Assembly: GCF_900091525.1 (NCBI RefSeq)
Contig: NZ_FMCU01000002.1
Span: forward strand, 496,001-560,000
DNA: 64,000 bases
Source of the DNA: Micromonospora matsumotoense
Lineage (GTDB): Bacteria > Actinomycetota > Actinomycetes > Mycobacteriales > Micromonosporaceae
Direction of reading: 5' to 3'
The stretch's first letter is position 1. Every line of letters begins with the position of its first letter. Both the position numbers and the translations under genes were made by a program. The notes beneath the pieces were generated by a model that saw only the letters and a program-made list of their open reading frames with translations, was not told the DNA's origin and made no database searches. Below are positions 53,459 through 60,678 of the stretch, piece after piece.

Positions 53459-53700
53459 GCGGACTGGACCAACGCCACCGGGCTGCCGCGCCGGTCGGGT
53501 CCACGGCCCGGCCCTTCCACGGGCGGTCCTTCCTGGTGCTCGACGCGCCTCGCCTCGCCGCCGCGCTGCGGTCGGCGGTCGTCGACCCGGCCCTGCGGGA
53601 CCGGCCGCTGGTCGGGGCCGTGGACCAGTACGTCGACAGCGTGGACGTCCTGACCCACCCCGACCGGGCCCGCCGGGTCGCGGGGGCCGTCACCGGCTGA
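53459..53700 (+). pseudogene. C-terminal remnant resembling a DUF4037 protein
   Basis: On the plus strand, ADWTNATGLP, then after a one-base loss near 53490 ARPFHGRSFLVLDAPRLAAALRS and LVGAVDQYVDSVDVLTHP run to a TGA at 53698. The GxVDQxxDSxDVL text resembles the end of DUF4037 (nucleotidyltransferase-like) proteins. There is no start and one frameshift. It joins the SGNH remnant almost base to base at about 53457. Confidence 0.5.
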
Positions 53701-53770
53701 CCGGCGACGGCGGTCGTGCCGCTGCTCCGGCCGGGGCAGCCGCCCGCGCCACCCCGGCCGGAGCCGACGG

Positions 53771-54910
53771 TCAGCCGGCCGTGCCCCGGATGCGGGTACG
53801 GATGAACTCGCCCGACTCGGTCAGCACGGCGGTCCCGGTGAAGTCGGTGCCGGCGCAGGTGCCCTGCCGGAAGACCGAGTTGCTCTCCGGTCCGTCGGAG
53901 TAGCTCCACATCGCGTAGCTGACCTTCAGGCTCTTGAGCAGGTCCAGCCAGGCGGTGGCGCTGTCCAGGTCGTTGGGGCCGTCCCCGGTGAAGGTCTGGG
54001 TGCCGAACTCGCTGACGAACAGCGGCAGGCTCCGGGCGGCGCGGGCCACCGTAGCGCGTTGCAGGTCCCGGTGGGACGCGGCGTAGAAGTGGAAGGTGTA
54101 CATGATGTTGGCGGCGTCGACCGGGTCGTCGAGCACCTCGGTCTCGTCGGCGCCCTCGGAGACGCCGAGCGAGGAGAATCCCCGGGTGCCGACCAACACC
54201 ACACTGTCCGGGTCGGCGGCCCGGATCACCGGGATGACCTGCTCGGCGTAGCTCTTGATGTCGGCCCAGCCGACCCCGTTGGGCTCGTTGGCGATCTCCC
54301 AGAGCACGTTGGTCCGATCGGCGTGCCGGGCGGCGACCTCGGCGAAGAACGACTGGGCCCGCTCCAGGTTGAACCGGGGGTCGCCGGGGGTCAGGATGTG
54401 GAAGTCGACCACCACGTAGAGGCCGAGCGCGCTGGCGGCCACCACGGCCTCGTCGACCTTGCGGGTGAAGCCGGCCGGGTCGGTCTCGAAGCCACCCTCC
54501 TGGACGTACATGGCCACCCGGACGAAGTCGGCCCGCCAGTCGGTGCGCAGCGCGGCCAGCGAGTCCGGGTTGAGGCAGTTCGGAAAGAACTGGAGGCCGT
54601 GGCTGCTCATGCCGCGCAGCTGGATCGGCTCGCCGGCCTCGTCGCACAGATTCACCCCGCACACCCGCAGCCGGCCGTGCACGGCCACCGGGGAGCCGGC
54701 GGGCGCGGTGGCCGGTGGCCCGGCGGTCGGCGATTCGGTGGTCGTGGCGTCGGCGGTGGCCGGTGGCCCGGCGGTGGCGACCGGGCCCGCGGTGGCCGGC
54801 GGCGTCGGCTCGGTGTCGGCGCTGGCGGTGGGGATGGCCAGGGCCGCCCAGCCGGCGACGAGCGCGGCGAGGGCCACCCCCGTCGAGGTCAGTACTGCGC
54901 GTCGGTGCAT
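53771..54910 (-). CDS. Secreted GH5 endo-glycanase (cellulase-like)
   Basis: A 379-residue exported glycoside hydrolase family 5 enzyme. The signal peptide ends near ...PTASA. A Thr/Pro/Ala-rich stretch (about 30-70) follows and looks like a linker whose carbohydrate-binding module has been lost. The catalytic barrel starts with LRVCGVNLCDEAGEPIQLRGMSSHGLQ (in parts). The proton donor is the Glu in WEIANEPNGVGW near residue 205 and the nucleophile the Glu in FVSEFGTQ near 310. The ATG at 54910 has GGAG upstream. The C-terminal third is closely related to the remnant at 8970-9297. Action on beta-1,4-glucan is likely, mannan possible. Confidence 0.9.
   Translation of the reverse strand: MHRRAVLTSTGVALAALVAGWAALAIPTASADTEPTPPATAGPVATAGPPATADATTTESPTAGPPATAPAGSPVAVHGRLRVCGVNLCDEAGEPIQLRGMSSHGLQFFPNCLNPDSLAALRTDWRADFVRVAMYVQEGGFETDPAGFTRKVDEAVVAASALGLYVVVDFHILTPGDPRFNLERAQSFFAEVAARHADRTNVLWEIANEPNGVGWADIKSYAEQVIPVIRAADPDSVVLVGTRGFSSLGVSEGADETEVLDDPVDAANIMYTFHFYAASHRDLQRATVARAARSLPLFVSEFGTQTFTGDGPNDLDSATAWLDLLKSLKVSYAMWSYSDGPESNSVFRQGTCAGTDFTGTAVLTESGEFIRTRIRGTAG
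54704..54774. repeat. Direct repeat in the GH5 linker
   Basis: A 23-base unit beginning GCGGTGGCCGGTGG occurs at 54704-54726 and 54752-54774. It encodes repeated TAGPPATA-like linker residues on the minus strand. Confidence 0.7.
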
Positions 54911-55103
54911 CGGAGACTCCGGTCGGGCTCGTCGGGACCGGGGAAGGCACCCGGTGGTACGCAATCGCCGCAGCCTCGGTTCACCGGATCGCCGTCGGTC
55001 CCCGACCACCGGACTGGGCCGCGGCCCAAACGACCGTTAAGCTGACGGGGTGGCGCCCGACGACGGGCAACGGCTCACCACCACCCCTGGAGCTCATCGC
55101 AAA

Positions 55104-56246
55104 ATGACTGTCGACCGGATCCTTCCCACCGACGAGGCCCACGACCTGCTCGCCCTCGCCACCGAACTCGCCGACCGGGAGCTCGCGCCGAGGGCCGTCG
55201 ACTTCGAGGAGCGCGCCGAGTTCCCCCGGGAGGTGCTGCGCACCCTGGGCCGGGCCGGCCTGCTGGGTCTGCCGTACGCCGAGGAGCACGGCGGCGCCGC
55301 CCAGCCGTACGAGGTCTACCTCCAGGTGTTGGAGATCCTGGCCGGGCGCTGGCTCGCGGTCGCCGAGGCGGTCAGCGTGCACACCCTGTCCTGCTACCCG
55401 CTTGCCGAGTTCGGCACCGACGCCCAGCGCACACTGCTGCCGGACCTGCTGGGCGGGGAACTGCTCGGGGCGTACTGCCTCTCCGAGCCGCAGGGGGGCT
55501 CGGACGCGGCGTCGCTGACCACCAGGGCGGTCCGCGACGGCGACGACTACCGGGTCACCGGGGTCAAGGCGTGGATCACGCACGCCGGGGTGGCGGACTT
55601 CTACAACGTCTTCTGCCGCACCGGCGAACCGGGCCCGAAGGGCATCTCCTGCCTGCTGGCCGACCGGGACACGCCGGGCATCGTGCCGCAGGCGGCCGAG
55701 CGGACCATGGGACTGCGCTCCTCGCCGGTGGCGCAGGTCGCCTTCGACGACGCCCGGGTGCCGGCGGACCGGCTGATCGGCGGCGAGGGGGCGGGGTTCA
55801 CCATCGCGATGTCCGCGCTGGACTCGGGGCGGCTCGGCATCGCCGCCTGTGCGGTCGGCCTGGCCCAGGCGGCGCTGGACTACGCCGTCGGTTACGCCCG
55901 GGAACGGCAGCAGTTCGGCCGGGCGATCATCGACTTCCAGGGGCTGGGCTTCCTGCTGGCCGACGCGGCCACCCAGATCTCCGCCGCCCGGGCGCTCACC
56001 CTGGCCGCCGCCCGGCTGCGCGACGCCGGCCGGCCGTACTCGATCGAGGCGGCCAAGGCGAAGCTGTTCGCCACCGACGTGGCGATGCGGGTGACCACCG
56101 ACGCGGTGCAGGTGCTCGGCGGGTCCGGTTACGTCTCCGACCATCCGGTCGAGCGGTACATGCGCGAGGCGAAGGTGCTGCAGATCGTCGAGGGCACCAA
56201 CCAGATCCAACGGCTGGTGATCTCCCGGGCGTTGGCGAAGGACTAG
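55104..56246 (+). CDS. Acyl-CoA dehydrogenase (short/branched-chain type)
   Basis: A 380-residue FAD enzyme of the standard family layout: LLGLPYAEEHGG near residue 55, YCLSEPQGGSDAASL near 125, VKAWITHAG, and the catalytic C-terminus QVLGGSGYVSDHPVERYMREAKVLQIVEGTNQIQR (in parts), where the Glu of VEGTNQ is the usual base. It differs from the LCAD-like enzyme at 32263, which keeps its catalytic Glu elsewhere. The ATG at 55104 has GGAG at slightly long spacing. A GTG at 55050 lies six bases after TAAGCT (55038-55043) and is a possible leaderless start adding 18 residues. DUF433 follows three bases after the stop. Confidence 0.9.
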   Translation: MTVDRILPTDEAHDLLALATELADRELAPRAVDFEERAEFPREVLRTLGRAGLLGLPYAEEHGGAAQPYEVYLQVLEILAGRWLAVAEAVSVHTLSCYPLAEFGTDAQRTLLPDLLGGELLGAYCLSEPQGGSDAASLTTRAVRDGDDYRVTGVKAWITHAGVADFYNVFCRTGEPGPKGISCLLADRDTPGIVPQAAERTMGLRSSPVAQVAFDDARVPADRLIGGEGAGFTIAMSALDSGRLGIAACAVGLAQAALDYAVGYARERQQFGRAIIDFQGLGFLLADAATQISAARALTLAAARLRDAGRPYSIEAAKAKLFATDVAMRVTTDAVQVLGGSGYVSDHPVERYMREAKVLQIVEGTNQIQRLVISRALAKD

Positions 56247-56249
56247 CCT

Positions 56250-56471
56250 GTGCCGGTGACCTTTCCCCGGATCACCATCGACCCCGAGGTGATGGGTGGC
56301 GCACCCTGCGTGCGGCAGTCCCGGATCCCGGTGGCGACCCTGCTGGCGATGATGGCGGAGGGGATGTCGGTGACGGACATCCTCACCGATCTGCCCTTCC
56401 TCGACGAGGAGGATCTGGCCGAGGTGTTGACCTTCGCGGCGGACGCGGTGCGCGACCGGGCGGCCCGCTGA
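56250..56471 (+). CDS. DUF433 antitoxin-like protein
   Basis: A 73-residue protein of the DUF433 family: ITIDPEVMGGAPCVRQSRIPVATLLAMMAEG in parts, then DILTDLPFLDEEDLAEVLTFAADAV. The family is a small winged-helix DNA-binding type often paired with a PIN-like (DUF5615) toxin. No such toxin gene is visible here, as the next gene is an Lrp regulator. The GTG starts three bases after the acyl-CoA dehydrogenase stop, so it is transcribed with that gene. Confidence 0.8.
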   Translation: MPVTFPRITIDPEVMGGAPCVRQSRIPVATLLAMMAEGMSVTDILTDLPFLDEEDLAEVLTFAADAVRDRAAR

Positions 56472-56530
56472 GCGTCACATCCGGCGGGACGTCGTCGCCA
56501 GGGGAGCGCTCCACCGGGTAGGTTGCACGC

Positions 56531-57022
56531 GTGGAGGAGATCGACCGTGCCATCGTCGCCGCGCTGACCGCCGACGGCCGCCTGTCGTACACGGACCTGG
56601 CGGAGAGGGTCGGCCTGTCGGTCTCGGCCGTGCACCAGCGGGTCCGCCGGCTGGAACAGCGCGGCGTGATCAACGGGTACACCGCCCGGGTGTCGTTCGA
56701 GGCGCTGGACCTGCCGATGACGGCGTTCGTGGCGATCCGGCCGTTCGACCCGTCCCAGCCGGACGACGCGCCGGAACGGCTGGCCCACCTGCCCGAGATC
56801 GACTCCTGCTACTCGGTGGCGGGGGAGGACTTCTATCTGCTCCTGGTGCGGGTGGCCGGGCCGGGCGACCTGGAACGGGTGCTCCAGGAGATCCGTACCG
56901 CCGCGAACGTCACCACCCGCACGACGGTGGTGTTGTCGACCCCGTACGAGGGTCGGCCCCCGAAGGTCACCGTCGGTGAGCTGCGGACCCGCGCCCGGGG
57001 CGGCGCGGAAGCGTCGACCTGA
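56531..57022 (+). CDS. Lrp/AsnC-family transcriptional regulator
   Basis: A 163-residue regulator. Residues 1-60 are the AsnC helix-turn-helix: EEIDRAIVAALTADGRLSYTDLAERVGLSVSAVHQRVRRLEQRGVI (in parts). Residues ~70-145 are the RAM ligand-binding domain: FVAIRPF, then IDSCYSVAGEDFYLLLVRVAG. It probably senses an amino acid. The GTG at 56531 lies six bases after TAGGTT (56519-56524) with no ribosome site, so translation is likely leaderless. No amino-acid enzyme lies directly next to it; the lysine cluster starts 3.7 kb away and is the nearest plausible target. Confidence 0.9.
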   Translation: MEEIDRAIVAALTADGRLSYTDLAERVGLSVSAVHQRVRRLEQRGVINGYTARVSFEALDLPMTAFVAIRPFDPSQPDDAPERLAHLPEIDSCYSVAGEDFYLLLVRVAGPGDLERVLQEIRTAANVTTRTTVVLSTPYEGRPPKVTVGELRTRARGGAEAST

Positions 57023-57099
57023 ATCCTGACCGGTGTCCTGCGGGTCCGTGGTCGACGGGGCTGACGTCGACGAACCGACGGCGGTGACCGGGGCCGTGC

Positions 57100-57666
57100 T
57101 CAGCGGCCGTTCCAGCGCAGGATCACCGGTCGGCCGTGTTCGTGGCCGAGCACGCTGACGGTGGCGGTGTCCAGGCGGAGTTTGCCGCCGCCCGCAGCGG
57201 GCAGGCCGATCCACCGGGCACCGACCACCCGCAGTTGGTGGGCGTGTCCGACCAGGCCCACGCTGCCCCGCTCCAGCAGCGGAGCGAGCCGGGCGAGCAG
57301 CCGGTCGACCCGGATGCCGATCTCGTCAGGGGACTCCCCGTCGGGGCAGCCGTCGGTCCAGATGTCCCAGTCCGGCCGGTCGGTGTGGATGTCGGCGGTG
57401 GTCCTGCCCTCGTACCGGCCGTAGTTCCACTCGACGAGGTCGTCGTCGGTGCGGTCGACGGTGAGGTCGGCGAGCTGCGCGGTGCGCAGCGCCCGTAGCC
57501 GGGGGCTGGCGAGCACGGTGGCGGGGTGCTGGCCGGCCAACACCCCGGCCAACGCGCGGGCCTGCCGCTCGCCGTCGGGGGTCAGCTCCAGATCGGTGTA
57601 CGAGGTGTGCTGCCGGCTGGCGCTCCACGTCGTCTCGCCGTGCCGGATCAGGATGATCTCGCTCAT
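57100..57666 (-). CDS. Histidine phosphatase (phosphoglycerate-mutase-like)
   Basis: A 188-residue cytosolic phosphatase. ILIRHGETTWS at the start holds the catalytic His, ASPRLRALRTAQL near residue 55 the phosphate-binding Arg, VEWNYGRYEGRTT near 80 the acid region, and VGLVGHAHQLRVV near 140 the second His. The substrate is not evident; many such small enzymes act on sugar phosphates. The ATG at 57666 starts the fold directly; the frame is open back to a TTG at 57678. Confidence 0.88.
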   Translation of the reverse strand: MSEIILIRHGETTWSASRQHTSYTDLELTPDGERQARALAGVLAGQHPATVLASPRLRALRTAQLADLTVDRTDDDLVEWNYGRYEGRTTADIHTDRPDWDIWTDGCPDGESPDEIGIRVDRLLARLAPLLERGSVGLVGHAHQLRVVGARWIGLPAAGGGKLRLDTATVSVLGHEHGRPVILRWNGR

Positions 57667-57831
57667 CTGCCCAGTCAACCAGCATCCGTCGGCACCGGCC
57701 CGGCCGCGCCCGCAGTTTCCGGCGGAGGGACGCCGATCCGTTTCCTCTTGGTGCAGGTGGCCGGCACCGCATCCGGGAGCGCAGAGCGTGCCGTCGTCCT
57801 CCGGGTTCCTACCGGTGGCGGGAGGGGATCG

Positions 57832-58524
57832 TCACCCCGCCGGTCGGGCGAGTTTGGCGGCCACGGCGTCGAGGACCCAGTCCAGGCCGGTCGCGAAGGA
57901 GACCTCGGCGGCCACCTCCGTGCCGTCGTGCACGGCCCTGCTCAGCGCCGGGAAGCGGCCGGTGGCCAACATCTTCGTCACGTGCGGGCCGGAGGCACGC
58001 TGCCAGTCGCGCTTGGACAGGCCGGTGGCGCGTTCGGCCCGCAGGTCGGCGACCTCGCGCCTGATCGCGCCGGTGAAGTAGGCGCTGACCGTCTCCACGG
58101 CGCGCATGACGGTGTCGACGTCGGCGAGGCCGTCGAGGGCGGCCAGCGTGGCCTCGGTGACGGCGAGGCTGTTCGGGCCCAGGGCCGGGCGGCCGCCGAG
58201 CAGGTCGGCCAGCCATTCGTGCCGCAGCGCGGCCTGCCTGGTGCGGTGGGCGAGGCCGCGCAGCGCCTCCCGCCAGTCACCGGGCCGCTCCCCGGGAACG
58301 ATCTCGGCGTACACCTCGTCCACCATGAGGTCGAACAGTTGGTCCTTGGTGGAGATGTAGCCGTACAGCCGCATCGGGCCGGCGTTCAGCCGGGCGGCGA
58401 CCTTGCGCACCGACACCGCCGCCAGCCCGCCCTCGTCGGCCAGCGCGATGGCGGCGGCGATGATCGACCCCCGGTCGAGCGGCACGGGGGGATGCGGCGG
58501 CTCGGGCCGGTCCCAGACACTCAT
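57832..58524 (-). CDS. TetR-family regulator of the divergent monooxygenase
   Basis: A 230-residue TetR protein of the class with a long C-terminal TetR_C-type domain. The helix-turn-helix spans about residues 18-65: IIAAAIALADEGGLAAVSVRKVAARL, then GPMRLYGYISTKDQLFDLMVDEV (in parts). The ATG at 58524 has GGGAG six bases upstream. The starts of this gene and the flavin monooxygenase are 53 bases apart, and the gap contains an ATAC-GGT-GTAT palindrome laid over the monooxygenase promoter. This is a textbook repressor-target layout, so drug- or substrate-induced expression is expected. Confidence 0.9.
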   Translation of the reverse strand: MSVWDRPEPPHPPVPLDRGSIIAAAIALADEGGLAAVSVRKVAARLNAGPMRLYGYISTKDQLFDLMVDEVYAEIVPGERPGDWREALRGLAHRTRQAALRHEWLADLLGGRPALGPNSLAVTEATLAALDGLADVDTVMRAVETVSAYFTGAIRREVADLRAERATGLSKRDWQRASGPHVTKMLATGRFPALSRAVHDGTEVAAEVSFATGLDWVLDAVAAKLARPAG

Positions 58525-58539
58525 GATCACTCCCTGTCG

Positions 58540-58573
58540 TTGCGCTGCATTGTACGGGCGCTATACGGTGTAT
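58540..58573 (+). promoter_or_regulatory. Monooxygenase promoter with overlapping TetR-type operator
   Basis: TTGCGC (58540-58545), an 18-base spacer and TACGGT (58564-58569) form a promoter eight bases before the ATG at 58578. ATAC-GGT-GTAT (58563-58573) is a palindrome covering the -10 box. Binding there would block polymerase directly. Confidence 0.6.
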
Positions 58574-58577
58574 CGCC

Positions 58578-59696
58578 ATGAGACATCGTATAGCTGTGGT
58601 CGGCGGCGGCCCAGGGGGCCTGACCTTCGCCCGTGTCCTGCACCGTCACGGCCACCCCGTCGCCGTCCTCGAACGCGATCCCGCACCCGAGGCCCGGCCG
58701 CCGGGCGGGACGCTGGACCTGCACGAGGGGTTGGGTCAGCTGGCCCTGGACAAGGCGGGGTTGCTGGCGGAGTTCCAGGCGCTGTCCCGTCCCGAAGGGC
58801 AGGCGATGCGCATCCTGGACGCGGCGGGGACCGTGCTGCGGGACTGGCGGCCCGCTCCGGACGAGCGGGCCAACCCCGAGATCGACCGCGGGCAACTGCG
58901 GGACCTGCTGCTCGGCTCCCTCGACGTGCGGTGGGGGCGGGCGGTGACGCGGGTGGTGCCGGTGCCGGGGGAAGGCGTCCTGGTGCATTTCGCCGACGGG
59001 CGGCCGGAGACGTTCGATCTCGTGGTGGGCGCGGACGGCGCCTGGTCCCGGGTCCGTCCGGCGGTCTCGCCGGTGACGCCGCAGTACACCGGCGTCACCT
59101 CGGTGGAGACCTCCCTCGACGACGTCGACATCCGTCACCCTGACCTCGCCCGGCTGATCGGCGACGGTTCGGTGTCCGTGTACGGCGTGAACCGGTCTCT
59201 CGTCGCCCAACGCAACAGCGGCGGTCACGTCAAGGTGTACGCCAGGCTCCGCGCGCCGCTGGACTGGCACGCGCACCTGGACCTGACCGACGTCGAGGCC
59301 ACGCGATCCGGTCTGCTGGCGCTGTTCGACGGCTGGGCCGCTCCCGTGCGCGACCTGCTCGGCCACGGCACCGCCTTCGCCCACCGACCCGTGTACGTCC
59401 TACCCGGGTCCCACACCTGGGCCCACGTCCGGGGGGTGACGCTACTGGGCGACGCCGCCCACCTGATGCCGCCGTTGGGGGCAGGCGCGAACCTCGCGAT
59501 GCTGGACGGTGCCGAGCTGGCGGAGGCCATCGCCGCCGACCCGGAGAATCTGGACGAGGCAGTCCGTGCCTTCGAGGAACAGATGTGGGCCCGGGCCGCC
59601 AGCTGGTCGAGGATCACGACGGCCGGTCTGGAACGCCTGGTGAGCCCGGACCCCGCCGAAGCCCTCGCCCTCTTCGACCAGGTCCAGCCCTCCTGA
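58578..59696 (+). CDS. FAD-dependent monooxygenase (TetX/UbiH-like)
   Basis: A 372-residue flavin monooxygenase of the class A aromatic-hydroxylase type. IAVVGGGPGGLTFARVL and VLERD at the start bind FAD. DLVVGADGAWSRVRP near residue 155 is the conserved DG motif, and VTLLGDAAHLMPPLGAGANLAMLDG near 290 (in parts) is the GD motif. Total length and the PGGTLDLHEG segment near residue 42 are like TetX-type enzymes that hydroxylate tetracyclines, and like related enzymes of polyketide pathways; the substrate is not readable. The gene has no ribosome site and is likely leaderless. It is divergent from, and probably repressed by, the TetR gene. Confidence 0.88.
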   Translation: MRHRIAVVGGGPGGLTFARVLHRHGHPVAVLERDPAPEARPPGGTLDLHEGLGQLALDKAGLLAEFQALSRPEGQAMRILDAAGTVLRDWRPAPDERANPEIDRGQLRDLLLGSLDVRWGRAVTRVVPVPGEGVLVHFADGRPETFDLVVGADGAWSRVRPAVSPVTPQYTGVTSVETSLDDVDIRHPDLARLIGDGSVSVYGVNRSLVAQRNSGGHVKVYARLRAPLDWHAHLDLTDVEATRSGLLALFDGWAAPVRDLLGHGTAFAHRPVYVLPGSHTWAHVRGVTLLGDAAHLMPPLGAGANLAMLDGAELAEAIAADPENLDEAVRAFEEQMWARAASWSRITTAGLERLVSPDPAEALALFDQVQPS

Positions 59697-60029
59697 TCGC
59701 CAGCAGCAGGGCGCCGCGACCGCACGGGCACGGTGCCGTCGCGGCGCTCCGCACCGAACCACCGCGCGACGAACGCGGCCCGCCGCGCGGGATGGCAGGC
59801 CCCGCCGGAGCGACCCGGTCAGTCGGCCGGCGCACCGACACTGCGCACGCCCGCCGCCAGCAGCAGCCCGCTGCCGCCTATTGTCCTAGGATGCCTTACC
59901 CGTGGTGTGCCAGGGCACACCACGAACACCAGCGCCTACGGCGCAAATTCGTTTCGGGCCGGACAGAACGGGGACCCCATGGACCCGGGGCGTCGGCCCC
60001 GGGTAACCGCCGGAGCGACAGGAGGCGAC
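59697..60029 (+). promoter_or_regulatory. Regulatory region upstream of csbD
   Basis: A 333-base gap with no gene. It contains TAGGAT within CCTAGGATG near 59886-59891 (possible -10 box), a perfect hairpin at 59901-59924 (CGTGGTGTGC with GCACACCACG, 4-base loop), and GTTT (59951-59954), a 15-base spacer and GGGGAC (59970-59975). The last pair resembles the stress sigma-B/F promoter consensus GTTT...GGGTAY with one mismatch. It would give a leader of about 45 bases. Confidence 0.45.
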
Positions 60030-60221
60030 ATGAGCTTCACCGACAAGGCGAAGAACAAGGCCCAGGAGCTGACCGGCGCCGCGAAGGAACGAATCGGCGA
60101 CGTCACCGACAACGAGCGGATGCGGGCCGAGGGCGCCACCGAGCAGAGCGAGGCGAAGGCCCGGCAGGCCGGTGAGCACGTCAAGGACGCCGGTCGTGAC
60201 GTCAAGGACGCCATGCGCTGA
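60030..60221 (+). CDS. CsbD-family stress protein
   Basis: A 63-residue, highly charged, helical protein with the CsbD family text MSFTDKAKNKAQELTGAAKER, IGDVTDNERMRAEG and ARQAGEHVKDAGRDVKDA (read in parts). CsbD proteins are made under general stress control in Bacillus and many actinobacteria; the molecular role is not known. The ATG has AGGAGG at ideal spacing, a strong contrast to the leaderless genes around it. A sigma-B-like promoter lies upstream and a strong hairpin follows. Confidence 0.9.
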   Translation: MSFTDKAKNKAQELTGAAKERIGDVTDNERMRAEGATEQSEAKARQAGEHVKDAGRDVKDAMR

Positions 60222-60235
60222 GCAACGTCGCCGCA

Positions 60236-60271
60236 GCGGATGGCCCCCTGGAACGCCCGGGGGCCATCCGC
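60236..60271 (+). terminator. Hairpin terminator after csbD
   Basis: GCGGATGGCCCCC and GGGGGCCATCCGC form a perfect 13-bp stem with a 10-base loop, 15 bases past the csbD stop. The -10 box of the next gene (TAGCGT, 60274-60279) begins two bases after the stem. Confidence 0.75.
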
Positions 60272-60285
60272 GTTAGCGTGCGGTC

Positions 60286-60621
60286 ATGCTGGTCGCCCGT
60301 TCGCTGGTGTTGTTCGTCCTGGCCGCACTCGCCGAGATCGGTGGCGCATGGCTGATCTGGCAGGGCTGGCGGGAGCACCGCGGGCTGTGGTGGATCGCCG
60401 GCGGCGTGGTCGCGCTGGGCGGGTACGGCTTCGTGGCGACGTTCCAGCCGGACGCCCACTTCGGCCGGATCCTGGCCGCGTACGGCGGGGTCTTCGTGGC
60501 GGGCTCGCTGGCCTGGGGAATGCTGGTGGACGGTTTCCGGCCGGACCGGTGGGACCTGACGGGCGCGGCGATCTGCCTACTCGGCGTCGCTGTGATCATG
60601 TACGCCCCACGCGGGGCGTGA
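60286..60621 (+). CDS. YnfA (UPF0060) small membrane protein
   Basis: A 111-residue protein with four membrane helices and the YnfA family pattern: [19 protein letters not shown] near residue 15, [23 protein letters not shown] near 50 (in parts), [22 protein letters not shown] near 85. YnfA proteins are small multidrug-resistance relatives thought to export cationic compounds. The ATG lies six bases after TAGCGT with no ribosome site, so it is probably leaderless. It is isolated between two strong terminators. Confidence 0.92.
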   Translation: MLVARSLVLFVLAALAEIGGAWLIWQGWREHRGLWWIAGGVVALGGYGFVATFQPDAHFGRILAAYGGVFVAGSLAWGMLVDGFRPDRWDLTGAAICLLGVAVIMYAPRGA

Positions 60622-60623
60622 CG

Positions 60624-60664
60624 CCCGCCGCCCCCGTGACCGGTGGGGTCACGGGGGCGGCGGG
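60624..60664. terminator. 18-bp bidirectional hairpin between ynfA and kamA
   Basis: CCCGCCGCCCCCGTGACC pairs perfectly with GGTCACGGGGGCGGCGGG around a 5-base loop. It sits between two convergent genes, 2 bases after ynfA and 15 before the end of kamA. Confidence 0.8.
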
Positions 60665-60678
60665 GTAACGGCGTGGGG

